From: Oceanobacter sp. 1_MG-2023
Lineage (GTDB): Bacteria > Pseudomonadota > Gammaproteobacteria > Pseudomonadales > Oceanobacteraceae
Length of the DNA: 64,000 bases
NCBI RefSeq assembly: GCF_030689025.1
Contig: NZ_JAUYWA010000002.1
Location: forward strand, 226,994-290,993
Direction of reading: 5' to 3'
The first letter of the stretch is position 1; each line of letters opens with the position of its first letter. This document shows, piece after piece, positions 53,242 to 61,847 of the stretch. The notes beneath the pieces are model-generated. The model did not search any database, was not told the origin of the DNA, and saw only the letters and a list, made by a program, of their open reading frames with translations. The translations under genes and the position numbers were made by a program.

Positions 53242-56046
53242 ATGCCCAAGTCTGTTGTTCTTATCGACGGATCTTCCTATCTGTTCCGTGCCTTTCATGC
53301 CATTCCACCGCTGACCAATTCACGCGGTGTGCACACCAATGCAGTGAAAGGCGTGATCAGCATGATCAAACGACTGCAAAAAGACTATCCCGATGCCCAG
53401 ATGGTGGCGGTGTTTGATGCCAAAGGCAAAACCTTTCGTAACGATATGTACCCGGAGTACAAAGCCAATCGCCCGCCAATGCCGGACGAGCTGCGCGAAC
53501 AAATCGCCCCCATCCATGACATCATCCGCGCCATGGGCCTGCCGCTGCTGATTATCGACGGTGTGGAAGCCGACGACGTTATCGGCACGTTGGCGGCCCA
53601 GGCCGAAGCCAGCCAGTGTCAGGTGGTTATTTCCACTGGCGACAAGGACATGGCGCAGCTGGTGGATCCGCATGTGTCATTGATCAACACCATGACCAGC
53701 ACCTTTCTGGATGTCGACGGGGTAAAAGAAAAATTTGGCGTACCGCCGGAACACATTATCGACTACCTGGCGCTGATGGGCGACAAGGTCGATAACATTC
53801 CCGGCGTGCCCAAGGTCGGTGAAAAAACCGCCGTTGGGCTGGTGGCTGGATTAGGCTCGCTGGAAACCATTTACGCCAATCTGGATCAGGTCAAGACCCT
53901 CAGCTTCCGTGGTGCCAAAACCCTGGCTCCAAAGCTGGAAGAACACAAGGACCAGGCCTTTCTGTCGAAAGAGCTGGCCACCATCAAATGTGATGTCGAG
54001 CTGCCGCAATCGCTGGGAGAGCTGCACAGTACGACAACCGACACCGATGCCTTGCTGGCGCTGTATCAGAGCATGGAATTCAAAGCCTGGATCGCCGAGT
54101 TATCGGAGGCATCCAGCAACCCGCCCGAAGCCAACAGCTCTGACAGCCGGCCCTCAAGTGCCAGCGCTGAACAGCCGTTGGCAACCGCTGCTGACACCGC
54201 CACGGAAGTGGATGTCCCGACCGTCAGTGCTGAACCGGGTGAATACGAGCTGGTGCTGACGCAGGCCGACCTCGATCGCTGGGTTGAGCAGCTCAAAGCC
54301 AGTGAACTGTTTGCCTTCGATACCGAAACCACCTCGCTTAACTACAAGGACGCCCGCATTGTGGGCGTCTCGTTTGCGGTGGAAGCCGGCCAGGCTGCTT
54401 ACGTACCATTGGCACATGATTATGACGGCGCACCGGAACAGCTCGACCGCGACACCGTATTGGCACAACTCAAGCCGCTGCTGGAAGATAACAACCACAA
54501 AAAAGTCGGCCAACACATGAAGTACGACGCCCACGTACTGGCCAACCACGGTATTCACCTGCAAGGGGTGCAGTTCGATACCCAGCTGGAAAGCTATGTG
54601 CTGGATTCCGTCGCGACCCGTCATGATATGGACAGCCTGGCGTCAAAGTATCTGGAATATCAAACCACCTCGTTTGAAGACGTGGCGGGCAAGGGCGTCA
54701 AACAAAAAACCTTTAATCAGGTTGAACTCGATATGGCTGGGCCATACGCCGCCGAAGACGCCGATATCACCCTGCGTCTGCATCAGACCCTGTGGCCCCA
54801 ACTGCAAAATCAGGGCGCATTGGCGAAGGTTTTTACTGACATAGAAATGCCCGTTATGCCGATCCTTACGGCGATGGAATCCCTCGGGGCACTGATTGAT
54901 GCCGACAAACTGCATGAGCAAAGCGCCGAGCTGGAGCAAAAACTGCAGCAGCTGGAGCAGCAGGCTCACGACGTGGCGGGGCAAGTCTTTAACCTTGGGT
55001 CGCCCAAGCAGCTGGGTGAAATCCTGTATCAGAAACTCGGCTTGCCCGTGAAAAAGAAAACCCCGAAAGGGGCACCGTCAACGGCGGAAGAAGTGCTGCT
55101 GCAGCTGGCGGAAGAAGGCCATGAACTGCCCAAAATCATCCTCGAAAACCGGGGGTTGGCGAAATTAAAAAGCACTTATACCGACAAGTTACCCACCATG
55201 ATTGCCGGCTCGACCGGGCGGGTGCACACCTCTTACCATCAGGCTGTGGCTGCCACCGGGCGCTTGTCGTCCAGTGATCCGAACTTACAGAATATTCCGA
55301 TTCGCTCTGAGGAAGGCCGCCGTATTCGTCAGGCATTTATCGCGCCGTCAGGCTACCGGCTGGTGGCGGCAGATTACTCCCAGATTGAACTGCGCATCAT
55401 GGCGCACCTGTCGGGTGATGACGGTTTGTTGAAAGCCTTCAGCGAAGGCCGGGATGTACACCGGGCTACCGCGGCAGAAGTCTTTGGTGTTGATGAAGCC
55501 GACGTCACCGACAACCAGCGCCGCAGCGCCAAGGCGATCAACTTTGGTTTGATTTATGGCATGTCGGCGTTTGGGTTGGCAAAGCAGCTGGGCATTGGCC
55601 GTGGCGAAGCCCAGGATTACGTCAACCTCTACTTCGAACGTTACCCCGGTGTGCGGGAATATATGGACAACACCCGTGAACACGCCAAAGACCTGGGCTA
55701 TGTCGAAACCATCTTTGGCCGTCGTCTGTACCTGCCAGAAATAAAATCCCGCAACGGCCAGCGTCGTCAACACGCAGAACGTACCGCGATCAACGCGCCG
55801 ATGCAGGGCAGCGCCGCCGACATTATCAAGCGCGCCATGATTCGGGTCGCCAACTGGCTGCCGGATTCCGGGTTTGATGCCCGCATGGTCATGCAAGTGC
55901 ACGATGAACTGGTGCTGGAAGTACGGGCAGAAGAAACGGATGTATTTGCTGAAGCCCTGAAACAGCAAATGCAGGGCGCGGCTGAATTACGGGTACCGCT
56001 GCTGGTGGAAGCCGGGATCGGTGACAACTGGGATGAGGCTCACTGA
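53242..56046 (+). CDS. polA: DNA polymerase I
   Basis: The 934-residue enzyme has all three PolA domains. The 5'-3' exonuclease includes LIDGSSYLFRAFHAIPPL at the N-terminus, DKDMAQLVDP near residue 134 and GVPKVGEKTA near residue 191. The 3'-5' exonuclease includes FAFDTETTSL near residue 355, so its metal ligands are retained. The polymerase has motif A VAADYSQIELRIMAHLSGD near residue 710, motif B RSAKAINFGLIYGMSAFG near residue 757, and motif C MQVHDELVLEV near residue 884. It repairs DNA and removes Okazaki primers. A glycine-poor, serine/threonine-rich linker near residues 290-330 separates the exonuclease domains. Confidence 0.98.
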   Translation: MPKSVVLIDGSSYLFRAFHAIPPLTNSRGVHTNAVKGVISMIKRLQKDYPDAQMVAVFDAKGKTFRNDMYPEYKANRPPMPDELREQIAPIHDIIRAMGLPLLIIDGVEADDVIGTLAAQAEASQCQVVISTGDKDMAQLVDPHVSLINTMTSTFLDVDGVKEKFGVPPEHIIDYLALMGDKVDNIPGVPKVGEKTAVGLVAGLGSLETIYANLDQVKTLSFRGAKTLAPKLEEHKDQAFLSKELATIKCDVELPQSLGELHSTTTDTDALLALYQSMEFKAWIAELSEASSNPPEANSSDSRPSSASAEQPLATAADTATEVDVPTVSAEPGEYELVLTQADLDRWVEQLKASELFAFDTETTSLNYKDARIVGVSFAVEAGQAAYVPLAHDYDGAPEQLDRDTVLAQLKPLLEDNNHKKVGQHMKYDAHVLANHGIHLQGVQFDTQLESYVLDSVATRHDMDSLASKYLEYQTTSFEDVAGKGVKQKTFNQVELDMAGPYAAEDADITLRLHQTLWPQLQNQGALAKVFTDIEMPVMPILTAMESLGALIDADKLHEQSAELEQKLQQLEQQAHDVAGQVFNLGSPKQLGEILYQKLGLPVKKKTPKGAPSTAEEVLLQLAEEGHELPKIILENRGLAKLKSTYTDKLPTMIAGSTGRVHTSYHQAVAATGRLSSSDPNLQNIPIRSEEGRRIRQAFIAPSGYRLVAADYSQIELRIMAHLSGDDGLLKAFSEGRDVHRATAAEVFGVDEADVTDNQRRSAKAINFGLIYGMSAFGLAKQLGIGRGEAQDYVNLYFERYPGVREYMDNTREHAKDLGYVETIFGRRLYLPEIKSRNGQRRQHAERTAINAPMQGSAADIIKRAMIRVANWLPDSGFDARMVMQVHDELVLEVRAEETDVFAEALKQQMQGAAELRVPLLVEAGIGDNWDEAH

Positions 56047-56384
56047 GCCTCGCTGTTCTACGGCGCTTGTGGTCTGAGTCATCAGGAGAGCGGTGATCAG
56101 CAGGCGCCATCGTTCTGCACTGGCTTGACGGTATCGACTGCGAAAACCTGTCATGCCAAGGCTCGACCGAACGATACCGAATGGAATCCCGTGCACTCGC
56201 CTTTGAACTCGCCTCTCACTCTCTGTGGGCGATTTTGTCTTATTCACGACAATGTCGGGTTTCTCTCCTGCCGATCCTTGCCACCGCCATCCGCAGAGAT
56301 TGGCTGTTGGAAGCGGGATGGCGCTGCTGACGTGAGGTTCTGACGGTTTTGGATTGACTGGCCCGGTTGGTCTGACTTGTGCTT
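56047..56384. other. Intergenic region polA / modA
   Basis: This is 338 bp without a convincing gene. It holds an 8-bp perfect inverted repeat CGCCATCC/GGATGGCG at 56285-56323 with a 23-base loop and no T-run after it. In related bacteria a small RNA lies after polA (Spot 42, ErsA), but I see no promoter-terminator pair that would support one here. Confidence 0.45.
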
Positions 56385-56408
56385 CGTTATATATAAAATT
56401 ATATAACG
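56385..56408. promoter_or_regulatory. ModE/TunR-type operator
   Basis: CGTTATATA-TAAAAT-TATATAACG is a perfect 9-6-9 inverted repeat matching the known ModE box pattern. It lies 13 bp before modA and overlaps the likely -10 region, so molybdate- or tungstate-loaded ModE would repress the operon. No modE gene is in the window. Confidence 0.88.
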
Positions 56409-56421
56409 GTAGGAATATTGT

Positions 56422-57216
56422 ATGGTTTCATCGAAATGGACTCACCGCCTGACAGCGACACTGGTTGCCATGCTGATGTTGGGGTGTTCTGCCCGGATAT
56501 GGGCCGTCGAGCTGAAAGTTTACGCAGGTGCCGGTTTACGACCGGCCATCGATGCTCTGGTACAGGAGTACCAACGTCAAAGCGGTGATCAGGTACGAGT
56601 GGAATACGGAGGCTCGGGCGCAATCCTGACACGTTATCAACTCAGCCATCAGGGAGATGTGTTTATCCCCGGCTCACGAATGTACTTCGATAAACTGGCG
56701 GGAGAGGTGCTCTCGGTACACGACATTGTGGCGCACACTCCGGTGGTTGGCGTCAGTCTCCGCCGAGGTGCCAATGTCCAGCGCCTGGATGACCTGACCC
56801 AGCCCGGCCTTCGAGTAGCATTGGGAGACCCGAAAGCCATGGCACTGGGGCGCACTGCCGAACATATTCTGAATGCTTCCGGACAGGGAGACGCCATTCG
56901 TCGTAACACGGTGATGCGGGCAGGGACGGTCAAGCAACTGGCGATGTACTTGGTTCAAGGGGAAGTGGACGCTGCCATCATTGGACGTACCGAAGCCTTT
57001 CTGAACGCCGGGCATATCCGCATGGTGGCCATTCCAGAGCATTTGTATCAACCCGAAATCGTTGCTGCCGGGGTGCTGAAAAGCAGCCAATACCCGGATC
57101 AGGCCCAGGCCCTGGTGGATTTTCTGACCTCCGCAGAGGGGGTTGCCGGGTTTGAAAAGGTCGGGTTTTTACCCATCCAATCCACCTGGCAAGCTTCGCA
57201 GGCAGCAACAAAATGA
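56422..57216 (+). CDS. modA: Molybdate/tungstate ABC transporter substrate-binding protein
   Basis: This 264-residue periplasmic protein has a signal sequence (hydrophobic residues 10-28, then ARIWAVELK). ModA-like blocks are KVYAGAGLRPAIDALVQEYQ near residue 33, GGSGAILTRYQLSHQGDVFI near residue 63 and EVDAAIIGRTEAFL near residue 177. A cysteine in MLGCSA could also make it a lipoprotein. The upstream ModE-type operator and the downstream permease and ATPase support molybdate or tungstate uptake. Which metal cannot be decided. It overlaps modB by 4 bp. Confidence 0.88.
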   Translation: MVSSKWTHRLTATLVAMLMLGCSARIWAVELKVYAGAGLRPAIDALVQEYQRQSGDQVRVEYGGSGAILTRYQLSHQGDVFIPGSRMYFDKLAGEVLSVHDIVAHTPVVGVSLRRGANVQRLDDLTQPGLRVALGDPKAMALGRTAEHILNASGQGDAIRRNTVMRAGTVKQLAMYLVQGEVDAAIIGRTEAFLNAGHIRMVAIPEHLYQPEIVAAGVLKSSQYPDQAQALVDFLTSAEGVAGFEKVGFLPIQSTWQASQAATK

Positions 57217-58022
57217 ACTGGCTTGGGCTGTTGTTTGCACTGCCGCTGGTGCTGATGGCGCTGGTAATTATTGGGGTTGTGGGAGCCCTGGTGAGCTATT
57301 TGTCACCGGGCGACTTGCAGAGTGCGCTGCTGTCGGAAGAAACCCTGTTTGCCGTCGGGATGAGTCTGCAAACCTCGTTATTATCGCTGGCGCTGGCATT
57401 GCTGTTGGCGGTACCGGCGGCTCATTGTTTGGCACGACAGGCATTTCCCGGCAAAGCAATGGTGGAGACCTTACTGGATTTACCCATGGTAACGCCGCCG
57501 CTGGTTGCCGGGGTCGGCTTGTTGTTTTTGCTGGGCTACCAAAGCCCGGTCGGAGCTGCGTTGGCGGCGGCGGGTATCAATCTGCTGTTTTCTCCTGCCG
57601 GTATTGTGCTGGCGCAAACGTACGTCGCGGCTTCTATTATCGTGCGTACGGCGCGAGCGGCATTTGCCAGCGTGGATCAGGATTACGCGCGTATGGCCTG
57701 GACGCTTGGCTTATCACCCGGATGGGCATTTTTACTGGTAGAAATCCCGATGGCAGCCCGAGGCTTGGTGACTGCGGCAGTCTTGGGGTGGGCACGGGCT
57801 CTGGGTGAATTTGGAGCCACCTTGATGGTGGCCGGAGCGACACGGATGTATACCGAAACACTGCCGATGGCGGTGTACCTGAATATTGCCAGCGGTGAAA
57901 CCGGTCTGGCGGTTGCCTGTGCCCTGATTTTGCTGGGGCTGGCGTTTCTGTTGCTTTTGGCAACCCGCCTGGTGGACAGGGATACGCCAAAGGAGGTGGA
58001 ATATGTCGGCCGTGGCGCTTGA
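57213..58022 (+). CDS. modB: Molybdate/tungstate ABC transporter permease
   Basis: This 269-residue protein has six membrane segments. The ABC permease coupling loop is AWTLGLSPGWAFLLVEIPMA (EAA-type) near residue 172, and LGWARALGEFGATLMVAG near residue 200 matches ModB/CysT-type permeases. The conserved PMVTPPLVAGVGLLFLLG lies near residue 90. Its ATG overlaps the modA stop, and its 3' end overlaps the ATPase gene by 20 bp. Confidence 0.9.
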   Translation: MNWLGLLFALPLVLMALVIIGVVGALVSYLSPGDLQSALLSEETLFAVGMSLQTSLLSLALALLLAVPAAHCLARQAFPGKAMVETLLDLPMVTPPLVAGVGLLFLLGYQSPVGAALAAAGINLLFSPAGIVLAQTYVAASIIVRTARAAFASVDQDYARMAWTLGLSPGWAFLLVEIPMAARGLVTAAVLGWARALGEFGATLMVAGATRMYTETLPMAVYLNIASGETGLAVACALILLGLAFLLLLATRLVDRDTPKEVEYVGRGA

Positions 58023-58632
58023 AAAAATCAGCAGCCGGATTCTGCATGAGGTTTCCCTGAATGTGGCCGATGGAGAAGCGGTGGCGATCCAAGGGCCGTC
58101 CGGCTCTGGAAAAAGTACCTTGCTGAAAGTGGTGGCCGGTTTGGTTACCCATCAGGGGCGCGTCTTGTTTGATGATACCGCGGTACATGGCTGGGCACCT
58201 CACCGCCGACGGCTGGGGTATCTGAGCCAGGATTTGCATTTGTTCCCGCATCTGACGGTACGGCAGAATGTCTGGCTGTCTCTGGCATTCGGGTTTGACC
58301 ATCAGGGTTCTCGCGCCGAGCGGATTGAAGAGGCCCTGTGTCTGGCCCGCGCGCAACATTTGCACAACCGTTATCCCGCCCAGCTGTCTGGTGGCGAACG
58401 GCAACGGGCGGCTCTGGCCCGTTGTCTCGCCCGGCGGCCGGGCGTGCTGTTGCTGGATGAGCCGTTTTCAAGCCTGGATCTGGGGAATCGGCACACCATC
58501 TGGCGTGACTTGAATGCACTGCGACAGCCGTTGCAAATGACCTTGTTGCTGGTCACTCATGATGAAACTGAAGCGCAGGTATTGGCAGATCGTACGGTTT
58601 GGCTGCAGCATGGCCAGATTGTGTCGAGGTGA
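58003..58632 (+). CDS. modC: ABC transporter ATPase of the molybdate/tungstate system, short form
   Basis: This 209-residue ATPase has Walker A IQGPSGSGKSTLLKV near residue 30, the signature LSGGERQRAALARCLARRPG near residue 127, Walker B VLLLDEPFSSLD and the H-loop LVTHDE. Typical ModC has about 350 residues with a C-terminal MOP/TOBE molybdate-binding domain; that part is missing here. The protein ends cleanly just after the ATPase core, so this looks like a naturally short member rather than a truncation. It overlaps modB by 20 bp. Confidence 0.85.
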   Translation: MSAVALEKISSRILHEVSLNVADGEAVAIQGPSGSGKSTLLKVVAGLVTHQGRVLFDDTAVHGWAPHRRRLGYLSQDLHLFPHLTVRQNVWLSLAFGFDHQGSRAERIEEALCLARAQHLHNRYPAQLSGGERQRAALARCLARRPGVLLLDEPFSSLDLGNRHTIWRDLNALRQPLQMTLLLVTHDETEAQVLADRTVWLQHGQIVSR

Positions 58633-58682
58633 TTATTCCATGCTGTGCTCCAGCCTGGCGGCCAGAGGTTCTGGGAGATGGT

Positions 58683-58720
58683 AAAAAAGACCCGGGCGTT
58701 ATGGAAATCACGACCGGGTC
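58683..58720 (-). terminator. Minus-strand terminator downstream of engB
   Basis: On the minus strand GACCCGG and CCGGGTC pair and are followed by TTTTTT. It lies about 190 bp beyond the engB stop and would also block antisense transcription into modC. Confidence 0.7.
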
Positions 58721-58911
58721 AACTTCGGATTCTGGAGGAATGACCGAAGACTGGAAACCAGTCGCCTGTTCCAGTATTCCGTGCGGGGAACTGTCCCACT
58801 GTACTGCATAAGCACACAGATAGTGCGGTTACTGGCCGCCACCATACTGCGTTTACAGTGAGATGTGACTCAGATCAACCGTTTCCGAGTGCAGCCAGGC
58901 TATCTGGATGC

Positions 58912-59622
58912 TCAGTCATCACCGGAATCAGAATCGTTTGGGGCAGCCGCAGGCAGGTCAGTAATGCCCGGGTCGATATCATCTTCAGGATTAGCGCCAA
59001 CCGTATCGCCCGGTGGCAAGAACCACTGGTTAAGACGCCGTTTCAATTCCTCCAGTCCATCGCCATTCAGCGATGAAAACATCTGCACGGATACATCTGT
59101 TGAGCTGTCACGTACCGCTTGCTGGACCTTTAGCAACGTGCTTTTGGCAGCCCCTCGTTTGAGTTTGTCGGATTTTGTCAGTACCAGATGGAGAGGCATA
59201 CCGTTATCATTGGCCCATTCCAGCATGCGCTGGTCGTAATCGGTCAGTGGATGACGTATATCCATTAGTAGTACCAGGCCGACCAGCGCTTCGCGTTTTT
59301 GCAAATAGTTGCCGAGCTCTTTTTGCCAAGCATTTTTGACGCCAATAGGCACCTTGGCATAGCCATAGCCTGGCAAGTCAACGAGGGCCAGCGGCAGTTC
59401 ACCAAGCTGAAAATAGTTGATCAGCTGGGTTCGACCGGGTGTTTTACTGGTTCGGGCCAGTTTTTTCTGCCCCGTCAGCCGGTTGAGTGCACTGGATTTC
59501 CCTGCATTGGAGCGGCCTGCAAAGGCGACTTCACGCGTGATTTCGCCAGGGCATTGGCTCAATGTGGCGGCGCTACGAAGGTAGTTGGTCTTGGTGTAAG
59601 TCAATGAATCCTGATTTGGCAT
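58912..59622 (-). CDS. engB: Ribosome biogenesis GTP-binding protein EngB (YsxC/YihA)
   Basis: This 236-residue GTPase is needed for 50S assembly. G1 is AFAGRSNAGKSSALNRLTG near residue 33, G3 is LVDLPGYGYAKVP near residue 79, and G4 is LVLTKSDKLKRG near residue 146. The C-terminal tail of about 30 residues is acidic and rich in Asp and Pro (GANPEDDIDPG), which is longer than the minimal family. It is divergent from the cytochrome genes. In related genomes it lies directly beside polA; here modABC stands between them. Confidence 0.95.
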   Translation of the reverse strand: MPNQDSLTYTKTNYLRSAATLSQCPGEITREVAFAGRSNAGKSSALNRLTGQKKLARTSKTPGRTQLINYFQLGELPLALVDLPGYGYAKVPIGVKNAWQKELGNYLQKREALVGLVLLMDIRHPLTDYDQRMLEWANDNGMPLHLVLTKSDKLKRGAAKSTLLKVQQAVRDSSTDVSVQMFSSLNGDGLEELKRRLNQWFLPPGDTVGANPEDDIDPGITDLPAAAPNDSDSGDD

Positions 59623-59792
59623 AGGGTAAACGTAATGACCGTCCGGTTTTTGATGATATATAATGCTGGGCCTTTGAATGGCGCAGCCAGTCTAGCACAG
59701 GGTGTAACATTCCGGGCGGAGTCTCTGATGCACGCCGAGCAGAGTAAAAAATTAGCCTGATATTATAACGACTGATGAGAGAGAACGTCACA

Positions 59793-60101
59793 ATGACCAA
59801 ACTTCTGACCCTGCTTGCGGTATCAGCTGCCGCCATGTCTGCCAACGTTAACGCATTTGATGCGGAAGCCAAATACAATACCTCTTGTGGAGCGTGCCAT
59901 GCTCCACAAGTTGCGCCAATGATCGGCTCACCTACCGCTTTTGATGCGGCAGCCTGGGCTCCTCGATTGGAAAAAGGTATGGATACACTGGTAAGCCACG
60001 TAACCAACGGTTTTAATGCCATGCCTCCACGCGGACTTTGCATGGATTGTTCCGCAGAAGACTATAAAGCGCTGATTACTTACATGTCGACGCCCAAATA
60101 A
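59793..60101 (+). CDS. Periplasmic cytochrome c5-like monoheme protein
   Basis: The 102-residue precursor has a signal peptide (MTKLLTLLAVSAAAMSANVN, cleaved after NAF or similar). A single heme site sits in TSCGACHAPQ, and the cytochrome c5 pattern NAMPPRGLCMDCSAEDYKAL provides the methionine ligand and a second cysteine pair. It carries electrons in the periplasm. The ATG at 59793 fits the signal peptide better than the upstream one at 59775. It precedes the cytochrome c4 gene by 60 bp. Confidence 0.9.
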   Translation: MTKLLTLLAVSAAAMSANVNAFDAEAKYNTSCGACHAPQVAPMIGSPTAFDAAAWAPRLEKGMDTLVSHVTNGFNAMPPRGLCMDCSAEDYKALITYMSTPK

Positions 60102-60161
60102 AGCAGCAGTGACAAACGTCGACTGCGACGACAAGAATTAACTTACTAACTGGATCTGACG

Positions 60162-60788
60162 ATGAAAAACCTGTTGATTAGCCTGATTGTTTCAGCCGGA
60201 CTGATGTCCGCGGCCCAAGCTGGTGAAGCGGCCTCCGCCTACCAGGGCGATGCCGATGCCGGCAAAGCAAAATCTGCTACCTGTGCTGCTTGCCACGGGG
60301 CAGACGGTAACAGCATGGTGCCAACATTCCCCAAACTGGCTGGGCAGGGCAAGGTGTACCTTGCCAAGCAGCTCCAGGATATTCGTGATGGACGTCGTCA
60401 GGTGCTTGAAATGACAGCCTTTGTTGCCGGACTGAGCGACAACGACATTGCCGACCTGGCCGCTTACTTCAACTCCCAGGCACCTAGCGGTGGCGGAGCC
60501 AAAGAAGAACTGGTTGAACTGGGCGAAAAAATCTACCGCGCTGGCATCGAAGAAAAAGGCGTACCAGCCTGTATGGCGTGCCACGGCCCAAGCGGCAAGG
60601 GCATCGAACTGGCAGCCTTCCCCATGCTGTCAGGTCAGCATGAAGCCTATATCTCCAAACAGCTGCATGATTTCAGCTCCGGTGCCCGTACCAACGACGG
60701 TGACAGCCGTATGATGCGAGCTACCTCATACCGATTGCACGATTCTGAAATCGAAGCGGTCTCGTCCTATATTCAGGGCCTGCGTTAA
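60162..60788 (+). CDS. Diheme cytochrome c4
   Basis: This 208-residue precursor has a signal peptide (MKNLLISLIVSAGLMSAAQA). Two heme c sites, SATCAACHGADGN near residue 38 and VPACMACHGPSGKG near residue 143, lie in two similar halves, the layout of cytochrome c4. Cytochrome c4 passes electrons to terminal oxidases such as cbb3 oxidase. It lies between the c5-like gene and dsbA, as in Pseudomonas. A strong terminator follows 12 bp after the stop. Confidence 0.94.
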   Translation: MKNLLISLIVSAGLMSAAQAGEAASAYQGDADAGKAKSATCAACHGADGNSMVPTFPKLAGQGKVYLAKQLQDIRDGRRQVLEMTAFVAGLSDNDIADLAAYFNSQAPSGGGAKEELVELGEKIYRAGIEEKGVPACMACHGPSGKGIELAAFPMLSGQHEAYISKQLHDFSSGARTNDGDSRMMRATSYRLHDSEIEAVSSYIQGLR

Positions 60789-60799
60789 GCACGCTAACG

Positions 60800-60827
60800 A
60801 AAAAAAGCGGCTCCGGCCGCTTTTTTT
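60800..60827. terminator. Terminator after the cytochrome c4 gene
   Basis: AAAAAGCGG and CCGCTTTTT form a stem with a CTCCGG-type loop, followed by a run of T. It separates the cytochrome pair from dsbA. Confidence 0.92.
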
Positions 60828-60985
60828 CTGCGCCTGGGTTGGGGAACCACAGCAGGCCATCTGAGCAAAAAACGCCAATGGCGGAATGAATATCCTGCTT
60901 TGCCAGACAGTAGTTGAACCTTTGTTCAAAATCGCACCTAATTGGCAAATCTGAATCGCGACTTTAACCCTGACTGGAGATTTCT

Positions 60986-61618
60986 ATGCTTTCGCTGATC
61001 AAACAATGGATAGCAGTACCCCTGCTGTTGATTAGCTCACTCACTTTGGCGGCAGAATACGAAGCCGGAGTGCATTACGACGTTTTGGCCGAGCCTGTGC
61101 CGGTTATGGCCGATGGCAAAGTACACGTGGAAGAAGCCTTCTGGTATGGCTGCCCACACTGCTTCCACCTGGACAGCTTTCTGGGCAAATGGGAAAGCAC
61201 CTTGCCTGCAGATGTTGAATTTACCCGCGTTCCTGCTATGTTCGGTCGTGCCTGGGTTGCACACGCGCAGTTGTTCTATGTAGCCGATGTGCTGGGTATT
61301 CTCGACCAGGTACACACGCCGATTTTCCGAGCCATCAATCTGGAAAAACAACGCCTGCTGGATAAAGACGACCAACGCGATTTTCTGGTCAAAAACGGCG
61401 GCATTACCGCAGCCCAGTTTGACAAGGCGTACGACAACTTTGCCGTCAAATCCCGCATGAGCCAGGGTGACAAACGTATCCGCTCATTCAACATCAGCGG
61501 TGTACCGGCATTGATAGTACAAGGTAAATACGTTGTGTCTGCCAGTACTGCCGGTGGCCAGGATAAAATGACATCCGTTGTGGATTATCTGGTCGAAAAA
61601 GAACGCAGCGCCAAATAA
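60986..61618 (+). CDS. dsbA: Periplasmic thiol:disulfide oxidoreductase DsbA
   Basis: This 210-residue precursor has a signal peptide (about residues 1-22, ending LTLAAE). The thioredoxin-like active site is FWYGCPHCFHLDSF with the CPHC motif near residue 55. A cis-proline loop NISGVPALIVQGKYVV lies near residue 170. DsbA introduces disulfides into exported proteins and is reoxidised by DsbB, whose likely gene fragment lies at the other end of this window. Positioning after cytochrome c4 is conserved with Pseudomonas. Confidence 0.95.
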   Translation: MLSLIKQWIAVPLLLISSLTLAAEYEAGVHYDVLAEPVPVMADGKVHVEEAFWYGCPHCFHLDSFLGKWESTLPADVEFTRVPAMFGRAWVAHAQLFYVADVLGILDQVHTPIFRAINLEKQRLLDKDDQRDFLVKNGGITAAQFDKAYDNFAVKSRMSQGDKRIRSFNISGVPALIVQGKYVVSASTAGGQDKMTSVVDYLVEKERSAK

Positions 61619-61635
61619 CCGTAACTGATAACAAC

Positions 61636-61668
61636 CCGCGCACCGGCAGAATAGCCGCTGGTGCGCGG
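61636..61668. terminator. GC-rich hairpin after dsbA
   Basis: CCGCGCACC pairs perfectly with GGTGCGCGG across a 15-base loop, 17 bp after the dsbA stop. There is no T-run on the plus strand, so it is a weak terminator or a 3'-end stabilising hairpin. Confidence 0.45.
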
Positions 61669-61847
61669 TGCTCCCCGATCAACCACCATCACCATGCTTT
61701 CTCCTCTTCTTCGCGTGGCCCTCACGCACCAGAACCAGCGCCCGGATACCGGTATTCCAGACGAACCTGACACAGCGAATATAGCGGAGTGTGGTAATCT
61801 TTCGCCTTCCAGTTCAGCGCGTCGGATTATCTTCAGGAGTATATGGT

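Noticed and set aside
58683..58720. Spot 42/ErsA-type small RNA terminator near engB
   Set aside because: The T-run is on the minus strand, pointing away from polA, so it fits the end of engB transcription rather than a plus-strand small RNA.
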